A stretch of DNA of 64,000 nt from Neolewinella litorea (lineage in GTDB: Bacteria > Bacteroidota > Bacteroidia > Chitinophagales > Saprospiraceae), in assembly GCF_004803465.1 (NCBI RefSeq), contig NZ_SRSF01000001.1, positions 124,501 through 188,500 of the forward strand, in the 5' to 3' direction. The translations under genes were made by a program, and so were the position numbers. The notes under the pieces are model-generated. The model worked only from the letters and a program-made list of their open reading frames with translations. It searched no databases and was not told the origin of the DNA. Each line of letters opens with the position of its first letter. Position 1 is the stretch's first letter. This document shows, piece after piece, positions 63,911 through 64,000 of this stretch.

Positions 63911-64000
63911 ATGGCTGTGTGACGAAAAGCAACATATTGGTGAAAACCGTAAATCAATTTCCCAAACTAGAAATATTGGGTTTTCTTTACCTCGAAGTTG

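Noticed and set aside
1-64000. CRISPR arrays, tRNA/rRNA genes, transposases, integrases, toxin-antitoxin or defence genes
   Set aside because: Looked for by eye on both strands; no repeat arrays, cloverleaf-like sequences or family motifs were seen.

Overview
The window comes from a GC-rich member of the Bacteroidota, most likely the Saprospiria (Lewinella/Neolewinella type). The support is a protein with a type IX secretion (T9SS) C-terminal sorting domain, the gliding protein GldC, a CarboxypepD-reg TonB-dependent receptor, the Bacteroidota-type GlmU-like transferase, and several promoters with the Bacteroidota -7 element TAnnTTTG close to the start codon. Starts at TTG and GTG are frequent. 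I saw no tRNA, rRNA, CRISPR array, insertion sequence, prophage or recognisable defence system. Genes are tightly packed and several convergent pairs overlap or nearly touch at their 3' ends.

Layout. 1-5.3 kb: tail of a Gfo/Idh/MocA oxidoreductase, ung, a lipoprotein, purD overlapping a GlmU-like gene, and a CPBP membrane protease. 5.3-13.4 kb: a glycosyltransferase fusion, a very large TamB-like protein and a predicted outer-membrane protein. 13.6-18.1 kb: lepA and a class A penicillin-binding protein. 18.1-22.1 kb: a small surface-glycan block (asparagine synthase, GT4, GT2) that becomes more AT-rich towards its end. 22.1-30.1 kb: purB, a CcmD-like gene overlapping a glutamate-type dehydrogenase, an Lrp/AsnC regulator with a striking palindrome over its promoter, an N-carbamoylputrescine amidase-like nitrilase, nth and the c-di-AMP phosphodiesterase pgpH. 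30.1-39.9 kb: a Rossmann protein with an MFS carrier, glmM, kdsA, xylA, gldC, hldD, fbp and a membrane acyltransferase. 40.0-43.8 kb: two tandem mini membrane proteins, a VWA protein, a glucosaminidase and a cyclase-family hydrolase. 44.0-50.2 kb: a DUF4212/sodium-solute symporter pair, a BioD-like P-loop protein, an M23 peptidase and a TPR lipoprotein. 50.5-58.2 kb: serC, a HAD phosphatase, a T9SS cargo protein with its TonB-dependent receptor, and an RDD-like membrane protein. 58.4-63.9 kb: an LD-carboxypeptidase and a translationally coupled pair made of an alkaline-phosphatase/sulfatase-fold membrane enzyme and a two-copy GH26-like protein.

Much of the window serves the cell envelope. GlmM and the GlmU-like enzyme make amino-sugar precursors. 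KdsA and HldD feed the LPS core. The PBP, M23 peptidase, glucosaminidase and LD-carboxypeptidase build and recycle peptidoglycan. TamB handles envelope biogenesis, and the glycosyltransferases decorate the surface. The rest is core metabolism: purine, serine, gluconeogenesis, xylose, glutamate and polyamine.

The best candidates for something undescribed are the membrane phosphotransferase/GH26-like pair at 59.7-63.9 kb, where one protein carries an intact and a degenerate copy of the same domain; the 11-bp perfect palindrome enclosing the -7 box of the Lrp-type gene; the pair of tandem mini-proteins near 40.2 kb; and the T9SS-cargo/TonB-receptor pair without SusD. All functional statements rest on reading motifs by eye; no database search was possible.
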